DNA of 24,266 bases from positions 1 to 24,266 of the IMG/VR virus record IMGVR_UViG_3300010389_000135; one strand, written 5' to 3'. This document shows positions 5,537 through 13,425 of this stretch, piece by piece. A model generated the notes under the pieces. That model made no database searches and had not been told where the DNA came from. It was given only the letters and a program-made list of their open reading frames with translations. The translations under genes were made by a program, and so were the position numbers. The stretch is from a virus. The stretch's first letter is position 1. Each line of letters begins with the position of its first letter.

Positions 5537-7602
5537 GATCCAAGCGGCACGATCCCGACGGCCGCCTCCCCGTTGACCACATAGATCTCGTCTCCGGCCG
5601 TCAGGCTCGCTTCTCCGGTGTAGTTCGCGACCGTCAGGCCGCCGACCGTGACGATGAGGTTCGTTCCGCTGTCGTACGTGTCGACCTGGTCGACCGTCTG
5701 GATGGACGCTCCGAGAATGGTTCCTTCCACTCCGGTCGCTCCGGTCACCTGCGTCACCGGCTGCAGAGCGGCGGTGGACCCGACGGTATCCCGGAACTCG
5801 ACGCTGGCGCCCTCTCCGGTTCCTCCTTCCAGTTTCGAGATCAGCTTCTTGGTGCGGCGGTCCAGGTCGTCTCGCACGTCGCCGAGCTCCGGCGTGACGG
5901 TCAGCTCGCCTTCGGGGTTGAGGCCGAGCGTGATGGCGGTCACCCTCCGGGTGAGGTGGCCTGGGAAGAAGAGGGATGCCACCTTGACCCAGTCTCCCAG
6001 CTGGTAGCTTTTGTATGGTGCGGGCGCGGCGTACAGGTCGTCTCCGGTGGAGAATACCTGCGGCCGGATGTAGGGGTAGGAGATGCTGATCTTGATGGCT
6101 TCGGTACCGAGCCGGTTCAGCGCCGCCTGCGCCAGTAGGCTGCCCTCGGTGCGCTGCGCTTCGATGTACGTCTCCTGACGGCCGTACGCGTTCAGAGTGT
6201 ATTCTCCGCTCGCCTCTTCTACGGATCCGTCGGCCTTCCGGGTGTACGCGACCGTTCGGATCGGTCCGAAGCTCTCCTGGTCCTGCGCGGCCTGGTCGAA
6301 GATGGTGGCGACCGGGTCCGATTCCGATCCGGTTCCTGCGCGGCCGTCGTACACGTTCAGTCGGTCTCTGGTCATCGTGACCTCGAAGCCCAGCTCCGAG
6401 AATGCGCGCAGCAGGTCGTCGAGGGTGGATCCGACCTGGACGCTGAGCGTGACCGGAAGTGTCCATGCGTTTCCTGCCGAGTCGGTGCTGCCGTCGAACG
6501 TCGCTTGCGGCCACTTCGGGAGTCCTCGGGCGATCGCTTCGTCTCGGAGCGTCCCCCAGATCTGTCCCGGGTTCTGCGTGGTGAATAGCCGGCTCGATGC
6601 TTTCGGGGATGCTGCGGGCGGTGCGACGATCTGATGCTGAAAGACGTCTCTGAGTCCTCGGCCGCGCAGCTGAACCAGAGCCTCCAGGCTGTTCTCGCTT
6701 ACTCCGGAAAATGCGTATGAGTCGACGATCCCGTAGAAGACGTCGTCGGTCTTCCCGAACGCGCTGCTGCCGTCGATCGTTCCGACGTTGATCCGCACCA
6801 CCCGGCCCACCAGCGGCTGCGGGTAGGAGGTTCCCCATAGCTCGATCTGGTCGAAGTCCAGGCCGTCGGTCGCGGGCGTCGGGGAGAAGACGTGGACCCG
6901 GAGCGTTATTTTCGAAGCCTGCCTGGGCACGTCCGCCAGATTGATGCTGTATGCGGTGTAGGAGGTGCGCTGCGTCGGCACCGCTTCGGTCGGCGCGTTC
7001 GTGCCCGCCAGCGGACCGGAGGTCAGGATCGGGAGCTTCTTCGTCCACCCGTCGTATGAGGCTGTGACGTAAAAGCCTGTCGGAGTGGCTGCTGTGGTTC
7101 GGGATACGCGCATCTTCAATGCTACCGGCTTCACATCCTGCGGAATGGTCACCGCGATGGTGAAGTAGGAGGTGGTCGCCAGCGATGGGGTGGTAGCGAA
7201 TGCCTGCGGCAGCACGGTCGCGACCGGGTCGGTGGCGTAACCGGGGGATCCGACGCTGAAGCTGCCGATGAAAGTGTCGTCAATCGTGTCGGCGGTGGTG
7301 GAGGCGTGCGTCGACGTCGGGTCCTTCGGCGTTCCTCCTGAGAAGTCCCATTCGGCCATGACGGTGGGCGTCTGCGGCGGCAGCGTCAAGGGCGGTAGAA
7401 AAGCTTGACCGCCTCTGACCTGAATGTCGTTCAACCGGGCGGTCGCCGTCCACGCTCCCTGCTCGTCGATGCCGTCCAGCATCGTGAAGGCCAGCGGCTC
7501 GGTAATCGCGCCCACGGCCGGGAGCCTGGACAGGTCGGTGTCCTCCCAAGTGGGATCGAGGAAATGCATCGCGACCGAGGTGCGCCATCCTGCGTTAGAC
7601 AT
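5533..7602 (-). CDS. Minor tail protein, tail-hub/tail-tip-like, with inserted beta-sandwich
   Basis: The protein has 689 residues and lies directly downstream of the Dit-like gene (8-nt overlap), the usual place of the siphovirus tail hub. Residues about 260-345 (VGRVVRINVGT...FYGIVDSY...LRGRGLRD) and 380-560 (GSTLDDLLRAFSELGFEVTM...YQLGDWVKV) resemble actinophage hub proteins of the Gp37-like type, which close the tube and start the tail tip. Between the N-terminal part and this core, residues about 82-258 form a Thr/Ser-rich beta-rich segment bounded by VMAEWDFSGG and DQIELWG, as expected of an inserted carbohydrate-binding-like beta-sandwich. The C-terminal 90 residues (about 600-689) are also beta-rich and end YVVNGEAAVGIVPLGS. 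No peptidase motif was seen. Hub identity is by position and resemblance, so 'minor tail protein' is the safe call. Confidence 0.8.
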   Translation of the reverse strand: MSNAGWRTSVAMHFLDPTWEDTDLSRLPAVGAITEPLAFTMLDGIDEQGAWTATARLNDIQVRGGQAFLPPLTLPPQTPTVMAEWDFSGGTPKDPTSTHASTTADTIDDTFIGSFSVGSPGYATDPVATVLPQAFATTPSLATTSYFTIAVTIPQDVKPVALKMRVSRTTAATPTGFYVTASYDGWTKKLPILTSGPLAGTNAPTEAVPTQRTSYTAYSINLADVPRQASKITLRVHVFSPTPATDGLDFDQIELWGTSYPQPLVGRVVRINVGTIDGSSAFGKTDDVFYGIVDSYAFSGVSENSLEALVQLRGRGLRDVFQHQIVAPPAASPKASSRLFTTQNPGQIWGTLRDEAIARGLPKWPQATFDGSTDSAGNAWTLPVTLSVQVGSTLDDLLRAFSELGFEVTMTRDRLNVYDGRAGTGSESDPVATIFDQAAQDQESFGPIRTVAYTRKADGSVEEASGEYTLNAYGRQETYIEAQRTEGSLLAQAALNRLGTEAIKISISYPYIRPQVFSTGDDLYAAPAPYKSYQLGDWVKVASLFFPGHLTRRVTAITLGLNPEGELTVTPELGDVRDDLDRRTKKLISKLEGGTGEGASVEFRDTVGSTAALQPVTQVTGATGVEGTILGASIQTVDQVDTYDSGTNLIVTVGGLTVANYTGEASLTAGDEIYVVNGEAAVGIVPLGS

Positions 7603-8518
7603 ATGCGCCTCGGGCCGTTATGCTGGCCGATGTGGATGCGGTTCCGTAGCGGGTGATGCTGACCTGGGTGGATCCCGGTCCCAGCATCATCCACCTCTGG
7701 TCGGTGTAGGTCACCAGCCCGCTCTTGACGTCGGTTGTCGGATTGAATGTGGCCGGAAAGGTGGCGGTCTCTATCAGCAGCCGGTCCGGGACCGAGAAGA
7801 AGAGGTCCTCGAACGCGGCGGATCCGTCGACTGGTCCTCCGGTGCCGATCGCGGCGTTCACGTTCACAAACTGCCCTTGCCCGGAGGGGAAGACCTGCAG
7901 CGATGTGGTCCCGGCCCCGGAGGTGGGGAAGAGCATCTGCACCTCGGAGGTGGGCACATTACCGCGAGGGTTGATGGTGATGTTCGAGATGGTCGGCGTC
8001 CCGGCCGCCATAGTGAAGTTTTCTGTGACGAGGTCGCCGTACCAGACGCCTTGGGGATTTTGGAATGTAATGACGACCCGGAAATGGTCGTGGCCGATCT
8101 GCTGCACATCGAAGCCGTAGCCGGTGTAAACGAATGCTTCCAGGTAGGTTTCCGCTTCCGCTCCTGGGCGGTTGTACCAGCGAAGCGAAATCGGATTGTT
8201 CGCCGCGTCTCGGAAGCTCAGTTTCCGCAGGCCGTCCAAGTTCTCGTGGGCCTGCTGGCGCAGCGTCTTCGACGGGTCCTTCGTCGACCCGATCAGATCC
8301 GTGTGGCCGCTCACAATCAGCACGAAGGTGTAGCTGGCGGATCCGCGCTGCCGGAGGCCGGCAAACGATCCGGGCATGTAGATGCGCGGCAGGTCTTGTC
8401 CGCGCGTGCTCGGCCCTTCGTAGACGCTGTCGATGTTCTCGATGATCACGCCTGCCGTCCCGAACCGATAGTTCAGGATGCCGATCCGGAAGTGTTCGTC
8501 GAATGAGAGCATGCTCAT
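7595..8518 (-). CDS. Distal tail (Dit)-like minor tail protein
   Basis: The protein has 307 residues and begins MSMLSFDEHFRIGILNYRFG. It overlaps the tape-measure stop by ATGA. It follows the tape-measure gene and precedes the hub, the position of Dit, which forms the ring joining tail tube and tip. The N-terminal half contains the features usual for this family (SIRLRWYNRPG-like segment NPISLRWYNRPGAEAETYLE, then YTGYGFDVQQIGHDHFRVVI and QNPQGVWYGD). The C-terminal half (about 180-307) is a beta-rich galectin- or carbohydrate-binding-like region with few charged residues. Longer reading frames that continue upstream into the tape-measure gene were not accepted because the ATGA junction gives a better start. 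Confidence 0.8.
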   Translation of the reverse strand: MSMLSFDEHFRIGILNYRFGTAGVIIENIDSVYEGPSTRGQDLPRIYMPGSFAGLRQRGSASYTFVLIVSGHTDLIGSTKDPSKTLRQQAHENLDGLRKLSFRDAANNPISLRWYNRPGAEAETYLEAFVYTGYGFDVQQIGHDHFRVVITFQNPQGVWYGDLVTENFTMAAGTPTISNITINPRGNVPTSEVQMLFPTSGAGTTSLQVFPSGQGQFVNVNAAIGTGGPVDGSAAFEDLFFSVPDRLLIETATFPATFNPTTDVKSGLVTYTDQRWMMLGPGSTQVSITRYGTASTSASITARGAYV

Positions 8519-11118
8519 CCTCTCAGGTAGGCGGCCCGGCGAAGGGCGTTCGGGATGCTCAGGCTGGCTTCCTCGGCGACCGGATTCACGATTGTGATTT
8601 CGTACCGGTCCCCGCCGAGCCCTCCGAGAGCTTCGTTCGGAATGACCGTGCCCGACCGCCGGGGAACAATGAGTTCCGGTCCGCGCTCGCCGACAATGTA
8701 CGGCTGTCCTCCGGCGACCGGGCCGCCGTCGGCGCGGAAGAGGTCGCCGAAGAAGGCGCCGACCGACTGCCCAGCGTTCCTCAGCGCCTGCGCCGGGTTC
8801 AGGTTCCTGATGGGCGCGAGCAGGTCGTCCAGGGCGTTGATAATGTCGGTCTTCAGGTTCCGGGCTGCCAGCCGGATGCCGTCGACCAGGTTGCGGATGG
8901 CGTTCCGCCCGATTGAGAAGAGGTCGTCGATCAGGCCTCTGCCGAAGTTGGTGAAGGGCCTGACCAGGTCCGCCAGAAATCTGCCGATCGAGGTGACCGC
9001 TGTGCGGATGCCGGCTCCGATCGCGGTCGCGAAGCGGTTCAGCCCGGGTCCGACGAAGGCGACGATGTCGTCGAAAAGCTGGTTCACCGCCGCCGGGATT
9101 CTGGCCAGGAAGTTGCGGAACTGCTGCACGATCGGCGTGCTTCCTCCTCGGATGGCGGTCAGAAAGGCGTCCTTGACTCCGTTGAAGAGGCGGCCGATCG
9201 CTCCTCGGATCGGTGCGCCGATCCTGTTGATTCCGGTCACAAAGAACGACAGCAGGCGTCCCACAAAGGGGATCTTGGTCAGGGCCTTTGCGATCGCTCC
9301 GACCCACTTGGCGGGCGCGAAGAGCAGGCCGACGACCGCTCCGATAAAGAGGCCGGGGTTGTCGCGGATGGCCTGCAGGATCGGCTCGAACCAGGTGCCG
9401 TTCAGGACTCCGAGGGCGAAGCCGAATGCCAGCTGGACCAGGTATGACGACAGGCTGAGGCCGAGGTCGATCCAGTTGATCTGACTGAATGCTTCGTCGA
9501 GCTTTTCCACGATCTTGCTGCCGAAGCTGCCCAGGTTCTCGAGCGCCGACTCCAGGACTCCGCCGAGCCCTTCGGCGAGCTGTCGCCCGAGTTCCTCCGG
9601 GTCCTCGAAGTTGAGGCTGGAGAAGAAGCCAACTACTTGGCCGACCTTTCCTTCGACCGTGGTGACGAAGTCCTCGAGGGCGGTGCGGACCCGCTCCGGC
9701 AGTCCTTCAAACTTCTCGGCGAGCTCGTTGATCTTCTCGCCGATGTCGTCCACCCCGACCAGGGCGACCACCCCGGCGAGGGCGGCGGCGAAGAGTCCGA
9801 CCGGACTGGCGAGGGCACCGAGAAGTCCAATCAGTGCGGATGCTCCTGAGGCCACCCCGCCGAGGAGCAGAAGCACCGGCCCGAGGGCGGCGGCCAGGCC
9901 GATGGCCTTCACGATCGTGTCCTGCTGCTCCTGCGGGAGCTCGCGGAAGGCTGCGATCCACTCCTTGACCCGCTCCACGACGTCGGTGACGATCGGCAGC
10001 ACCGTGTCCTGGAGGACCGGGAGGAGCACCTGGCCGAGTGAGATCTTGAGGTTATCGACGTCGTTCTGGAGCCTGGCGAAAACGCGCGTCTCGTCGATGA
10101 CTTCGAAGGCGTCCAGGGCTGCTCCGGCTGCCTCCGCCTGCCCTTCGAGGTCAGAGGCGAACTTGTCTGCGGAGGTTCCCGCCAGCACGTTGGCGGCGGC
10201 GACCGCTTCGACCGATCCGAGCAGCTGCTGCAGAACGCCTTGGTCGCCTGCGGCCGCTTCGAAGACTGCTTCCAGCGATCCCTGCAGGCCGAGCTGCTCG
10301 ATGGCGGCGGCGCGGGACTCGAAGCCGAGGCCGCTGAAAATCTCCTGCAGGTCTTCGGTCGGTCTCTGCAGTCCTACGAGGGCCGCGCGGATCTGTGTGG
10401 TGGCGACGGAGGTCGGCGTGCCCGATGCGGTCAGTGTGGAGATGGCGGCGTTGATCTCACGGAAGTCCAGCCCGGCCGCTGCTGCTGCTGGTGCGACGTT
10501 GAAGAGCGATCGGCTCAGCTGTTCGAAGTCGGTCTTACCTGCTCGGACTGCGGCGAAGAGAGAGTCGGCGACCGCACCGGCTTCGGTGGCCGGAAGTCCG
10601 AATGCGTTGAGGGTGGTCGTGAGCCCGTCGACCGCCGTCTCGATGTCGGTGACCCCGGCGATGGCTGCCTGGGATGCGGTGCGCAGAAAGTCGAAGGCGT
10701 TCTCCCTGGGGACTCCGGCGGAGATGGCCTGGTAGAGGCCGGAGATGATTTCCGTCTGCGCGACCCCGAGCTCGTCGGAAAGTCCTGCCACCTCTCCCGA
10801 CAGCGCTTCGATGGTGCGGCGTGCTTCTTCTCCGGTTTCGCCTGTGAGGGTAACCACCTCGGCGAGGCCGGATTGCACCTCGCGTGCCGATCGGACTGCG
10901 ACGGTCGCGGCGGCGATCAGCGGCGCGGAAACTGCTGCGGTCAGACCTTTGCCGGCTCGGGTGACTGTCTGACCGAAGTCGGAGAGGAAGGCTTGCGCGG
11001 TGCGGCGGCCCGTGTTCTTGAGATCGCCGTTCAGCTGGCCTTCGAGGTCACGGCCGAAGTTGTCTGTGAGCTTCGGGCCGATCAGAATGTTGATCAGTCC
11101 TGCTTCGACGCCTGCCAT
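8515..11118 (-). CDS. Tail tape-measure protein
   Basis: At 867 residues this is the longest gene in the window. The N-terminus (ILIGPKLTDNFGRDLEGQL) and residues 60-330 are the helical TP901-type tape-measure core, with repeated Ala-rich segments such as LPATEAGAVADSLFAAVRAG. Hydrophobic stretches follow, at about 400-455 (PVLLLLGGVASGASALIGLL) and near residues 570-620. The C-terminus ends in DGGPVAGGQPYIVGERGPEL, typical of tape-measure proteins. It sets tail length and forms a channel for DNA during injection. By the usual 0.15 nm per residue it predicts a tail near 130 nm. GGAG five nt before ATG 11118 overlaps the end of the gpGT frame. No lysozyme or peptidase domain is visible. Confidence 0.95.
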   Translation of the reverse strand: MAGVEAGLINILIGPKLTDNFGRDLEGQLNGDLKNTGRRTAQAFLSDFGQTVTRAGKGLTAAVSAPLIAAATVAVRSAREVQSGLAEVVTLTGETGEEARRTIEALSGEVAGLSDELGVAQTEIISGLYQAISAGVPRENAFDFLRTASQAAIAGVTDIETAVDGLTTTLNAFGLPATEAGAVADSLFAAVRAGKTDFEQLSRSLFNVAPAAAAAGLDFREINAAISTLTASGTPTSVATTQIRAALVGLQRPTEDLQEIFSGLGFESRAAAIEQLGLQGSLEAVFEAAAGDQGVLQQLLGSVEAVAAANVLAGTSADKFASDLEGQAEAAGAALDAFEVIDETRVFARLQNDVDNLKISLGQVLLPVLQDTVLPIVTDVVERVKEWIAAFRELPQEQQDTIVKAIGLAAALGPVLLLLGGVASGASALIGLLGALASPVGLFAAALAGVVALVGVDDIGEKINELAEKFEGLPERVRTALEDFVTTVEGKVGQVVGFFSSLNFEDPEELGRQLAEGLGGVLESALENLGSFGSKIVEKLDEAFSQINWIDLGLSLSSYLVQLAFGFALGVLNGTWFEPILQAIRDNPGLFIGAVVGLLFAPAKWVGAIAKALTKIPFVGRLLSFFVTGINRIGAPIRGAIGRLFNGVKDAFLTAIRGGSTPIVQQFRNFLARIPAAVNQLFDDIVAFVGPGLNRFATAIGAGIRTAVTSIGRFLADLVRPFTNFGRGLIDDLFSIGRNAIRNLVDGIRLAARNLKTDIINALDDLLAPIRNLNPAQALRNAGQSVGAFFGDLFRADGGPVAGGQPYIVGERGPELIVPRRSGTVIPNEALGGLGGDRYEITIVNPVAEEASLSIPNALRRAAYLRG

Positions 11119-11120
11119 GC

Positions 11121-11815
11121 CTACTCCGCCCGGATGATTCGCATCCCGCTTTTCGCGAGGAGCTCTCCGAGAGTCGTGCCCTGACTTGGCTGCTTAGCGG
11201 CGGCGCGGTCCCACGGTCTTGGGATCCGCAGTGGATCCTTCTTCGGCCCGCTTCCTTTCTTGGAATGCACCCGGGCGTACGAGGTCATCAATGCGTCCAG
11301 GATCTCCGTTTGGACGGCAAGGAGTTCGGTCTCCATCCCCCATGCGCTGCCTTGCGATCTCCAGAGCGCCGCGTCTGGTGGCAGCCACCGCAACATGGCC
11401 GAAAGTTTGCGGGCCGAAATCGGGCGCGGTCCCCACAGATCCTCGGCCAGATCTCTGCTGTAGTAGTGCTGCCAGTCCGCTTCGAGCGCTTCGTAGTGCT
11501 CGTGGACGACCGGGACTACTCCGAAGATTTTCCCGGCTCACCGCCATACAGCGCGCCGATGTGCTCCATCAGGTCTATCATGTCGGCGACCGAAAGGCCG
11601 TGCGACGCAAAGTCTTCCCACTGGTCGCCGAGCAGCGCCTTCACCGCTTCGACCACTCCGGTCGCGTCTCCGGAGGCTGCCGCCTCCACGACAGCCCATG
11701 GCATTTCGGTGGGCAGCTGGTATTCCTTGCCGCCGAAGGTGACAGCCGGAGCTTCGGCCTGCGCCTCTGCTCGGGCGGCCCTCACCGCATCGAGGTCGAA
11801 GTGCCGCTTGGTCAC
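11121..11815 (-). CDS. Tail assembly chaperone gpGT, made by -1 ribosomal frameshift
   Basis: Ribosomes start at ATG 11815, slip back one base at GGGAAAA (11534-11528), and continue in the -1 frame to the stop at 11121, giving 231 residues (96 before and 135 after the slip). I checked that the -1 frame is open from the slip to the stop. The downstream part begins IFGVVPVVHEHYEALEADWQ and includes SARKLSAMLRWLPPD, a pattern seen in the T part of actinophage chaperones. The GT form binds the major tail protein and tape measure during tail assembly and is not in the mature virion. A short ATG (11396) lies within this frame but has no convincing ribosome site, so separate translation is unlikely. 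Confidence 0.88.
11516..11815 (-). CDS. Tail assembly chaperone gpG (unshifted form)
   Basis: This 99-aa product of the zero frame begins MTKRHFDLDAVRAARAEAQA and ends in GGEPGKSSE just after the slippery site. It is the main chaperone form that coats the tape-measure protein before the tail tube polymerises. The start overlaps the major tail gene stop by ATGA. Residues VTFGGKEYQLPTEMPW and QWEDFASHGLSVADMIDLME are the pattern of the actinophage family. Length and position between major tail protein and tape measure are standard. Confidence 0.92.
   Translation of the reverse strand: MTKRHFDLDAVRAARAEAQAEAPAVTFGGKEYQLPTEMPWAVVEAAASGDATGVVEAVKALLGDQWEDFASHGLSVADMIDLMEHIGALYGGEPGKSSE
11528..11534 (-). 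promoter_or_regulatory. Programmed -1 frameshift slippery heptamer GGGAAAA
   Basis: The minus strand reads CCG GGA AAA TCT in the gpG frame, so G-GGA-AAA fits the X-XXY-YYZ slippery rule exactly. The lambda equivalent is GGGAAAG. The zero-frame stop follows four codons later (11516-11518), so the shift must occur here to make gpGT. No obvious downstream pseudoknot was worked out. Confidence 0.88.
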
Positions 11816-12387
11816 GAGCCGAGGCCGGTGTCGAAGGCCGGGTCGTCAGTGATCATGTACCAGGCGTCCTGGCCTTCGACCCCAAGGACGCTGAGGGTGA
11901 CCGGGAGGTCGGCGGCAGCGTCTCGGACGATCGACGTCTCGACGTTCTCGACGATCACGCATCGGGGGATCACGAGCCGGTACTTTTTCGTGCCGTCCTG
12001 CCATTCGACGACGGCGGTCAGTTCCTGGAGGGCGTCGCCGTCTTCCGGGGGGTTGAAGCGATAGTCGCCAGACGCGGTGAGCTCGTACGATCCTCCGCCG
12101 AGCGCGACCGCGAAAGTGCCCGCGTTCCACTGGCGCATCGTGAAGGAGATGTCGGCGGTGCGTCCGGTCACCACCCGGCGCACAGGCAGGAGGCTCTGGA
12201 AGGCGGCGATGTCCGCCACCTCGACGCCGAATGAGGCGGAAATGCCTTCCTCGGAGATGTAGCCCATCTCGGAGAAGGAGGACAGCGTCGCGTTCACGCT
12301 GGTGGGAAGCGATGGGTTCGAGATTTCGGGCGCGATGTAGATCGCTCCGCCGCTTCCGACGACGATCTGCGTGGCGTCATTCGACAT
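11812..12387 (-). CDS. Major tail (tube) protein
   Basis: The protein has 191 residues and begins MSNDATQIVVGSGGAIYIAP. It is encoded directly upstream of the chaperone pair (ATGA overlap), the invariant position of the tail-tube gene. The sequence is beta-rich (SELTASGDYR-like and VVEWQDGTKKYRLVIPR segments), as expected for the tube fold that stacks in hexameric rings. It should be one of the most abundant virion proteins. The start has GGAG seven nt upstream. The 59-nt gap before it holds two short palindromes, so this gene may be separately regulated or stabilised. Confidence 0.9.
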   Translation of the reverse strand: MSNDATQIVVGSGGAIYIAPEISNPSLPTSVNATLSSFSEMGYISEEGISASFGVEVADIAAFQSLLPVRRVVTGRTADISFTMRQWNAGTFAVALGGGSYELTASGDYRFNPPEDGDALQELTAVVEWQDGTKKYRLVIPRCVIVENVETSIVRDAAADLPVTLSVLGVEGQDAWYMITDDPAFDTGLGS

Positions 12388-12412
12388 TTAGTGTCTCCGG
12401 GGTAGGTTCTGT

Positions 12413-12442
12413 GGTTACCTGTAACCGGGTCCGGGGACCCGG
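12413..12442. terminator. Pair of adjacent short palindromes between fibre-like and major tail genes
   Basis: GGTTAC-CT-GTAACC (12413-12426) is followed without a gap, and with a 2-nt overlap, by CCGGGTCC-GG-GGACCCGG (12425-12442), an 8-bp perfect stem. They lie in the 59-nt gap between the stop at 12447 and the major tail start at 12387. Loops are very short (2 nt as drawn, 4 if one pair opens) and no T-run follows, so this could be a terminator, an RNA processing or stability element, or a protein-binding site. Confidence 0.4.
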
Positions 12443-12446
12443 CAAG

Positions 12447-12977
12447 TCAGCCGCGCATCGCCAGCGTCATCTCGGTGAAGGTGACGCTCGTGGTGTCCGT
12501 CTCGTTTGCGACCCAGACTTCCAGGTAGTCGCCGTCGGCGAGCGTGACGGCCATAGCGATGGCGCCGTGTTCGCCGATGCCGCCGCCACCCTTCCGCACC
12601 CGCATCAGGCCGCCGGGGATTGGGTTGCCGTTCTTGCGCAGCTCGACGCGGATCGTCTTGTTGTTCCCCGCCGTCACCGAGAAGGACGAGACGACGACCA
12701 CGATGCGTCCGGGACCTTCCGGTAGGTTCAGTGTCAGCCGGTTCTGCGTGTGCGCCGTGCATGGGCACGGCGGCCCGGCGAAGGTTTCGATGTTCGCCTT
12801 CACCGCTGTCCCGGTCTCGGCGATGGTGGTCGCGGCGACGTTCGCTTCCGCATACATGGATCCGCCGACCTTCGGCAGCCGGCTGTCGATGGTGTTCATC
12901 GCCGTCCGGTAGTCGTCTCCCCACGGGCGCTGGCCGTCGGGGGGAAGCGGGAGGTTGTGGTTCGGGGTGGTTGTCAT
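12447..12977 (-). CDS. Fibre/decoration-like protein with C-terminal jelly-roll-like domain
   Basis: The protein has 176 residues. The N-terminus (NLPLPPDGQRPWGDDYRTAM, then NTIDSRL) is the short adaptor motif common at the start of phage tail-fibre and virion-surface proteins. After a helical linker (about 40-65), the C-terminal domain has alternating strands (RIVVVVSSFSV, KTIRVELRKNG, GDYLEVWVANET) like a small TNF/C1q-type jelly roll. A Pro-Cys-Pro-Cys motif at about residue 70 is odd. GGAG lies within the end of the preceding gene, 6 nt before ATG 12977. Its place between tail terminator and major tail protein is unusual for a fibre. It may decorate the tail or head-tail junction, or bind the host surface. 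Function is inferred. Confidence 0.7.
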   Translation of the reverse strand: MTTTPNHNLPLPPDGQRPWGDDYRTAMNTIDSRLPKVGGSMYAEANVAATTIAETGTAVKANIETFAGPPCPCTAHTQNRLTLNLPEGPGRIVVVVSSFSVTAGNNKTIRVELRKNGNPIPGGLMRVRKGGGGIGEHGAIAMAVTLADGDYLEVWVANETDTTSVTFTEMTLAMRG

Positions 12978-12978
12978 G

Positions 12979-13425
12979 CTATTCTCCGAAGGGGTTCAGA
13001 CCGAACTGTGACAGACCGAATCCTGCGTAGGGGTCCGGGTGCACGAAGAGCACGAGGCCGACCAGATATCTTGGCGTGTCGGTGAAGGGGTCCGGGGACC
13101 AGCTGAGCCCGGTCTCCTGCTCGCACAGGTTGATCACCATGCCGCCGGCTATGGTGTCGGTCAGCGCTTCTGCGGCTTCCACCGCTGCGGCGATGAGATC
13201 GAACGCCTCCGCTTTCGTCTCCGCGAAAGCTTCCAGGTTGACGCGCGGCGCATGCAGCCAGCCTGGAATCTGTGGCGATCCTCCGGTGAGGGTGACTCGG
13301 ATGCGTGGCAGCTGCGGGTCGGCGGGCATTTCGGTCGACACTTTTCCGGCGCCTGCCAGTTCGGTCACGCCGGGCGCGCTGTTCAGATGCTCGACCAGCA
13401 TCGCTTCGACGTCAGGCAGTCTCAT
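12979..13425 (-). CDS. Tail terminator-like protein
   Basis: The protein has 148 residues. The start MRLPDVEAMLVEHLN at ATG 13425 overlaps the preceding stop by ATGA. Pattern and length match phage tail terminators or tail-completion proteins (lambda gpU/DUF3168 type): an N-terminal helix, VSTEMPADPQLPRIRVTLTGG, a helix FDLIAAAVEAAEALTDT and C-terminal strands with RYLVGLVLFVHP. These form a hexamer that caps the tail tube and joins it to the head. Its position after the HK97-gp10-like gene and near the tail tube gene is standard. Confidence 0.78.
   Translation of the reverse strand: MRLPDVEAMLVEHLNSAPGVTELAGAGKVSTEMPADPQLPRIRVTLTGGSPQIPGWLHAPRVNLEAFAETKAEAFDLIAAAVEAAEALTDTIAGGMVINLCEQETGLSWSPDPFTDTPRYLVGLVLFVHPDPYAGFGLSQFGLNPFGE

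Noticed and set aside
5372-7048. Minus-strand 558-codon Arg/Gly-rich frame overlapping the hub gene
   Set aside because: Only the last 54 codons (from GTG 5536) make sense as a gene. The part overlapping the hub is Arg-Gly-Asp-Pro repeats from frame shift of a GC-rich gene.
8519-9307. N-terminal extension of the Dit-like protein into the tape-measure gene
   Set aside because: The extension is basic low-complexity sequence, and the ATGA start at 8518 with a sensible N-terminus is preferred.
11194-11547. 117-codon minus-strand frame near the chaperone
   Set aside because: It is in the +1 direction frame and has no chaperone-like sequence. The -1 frame from GGGAAAA gives the family sequence.
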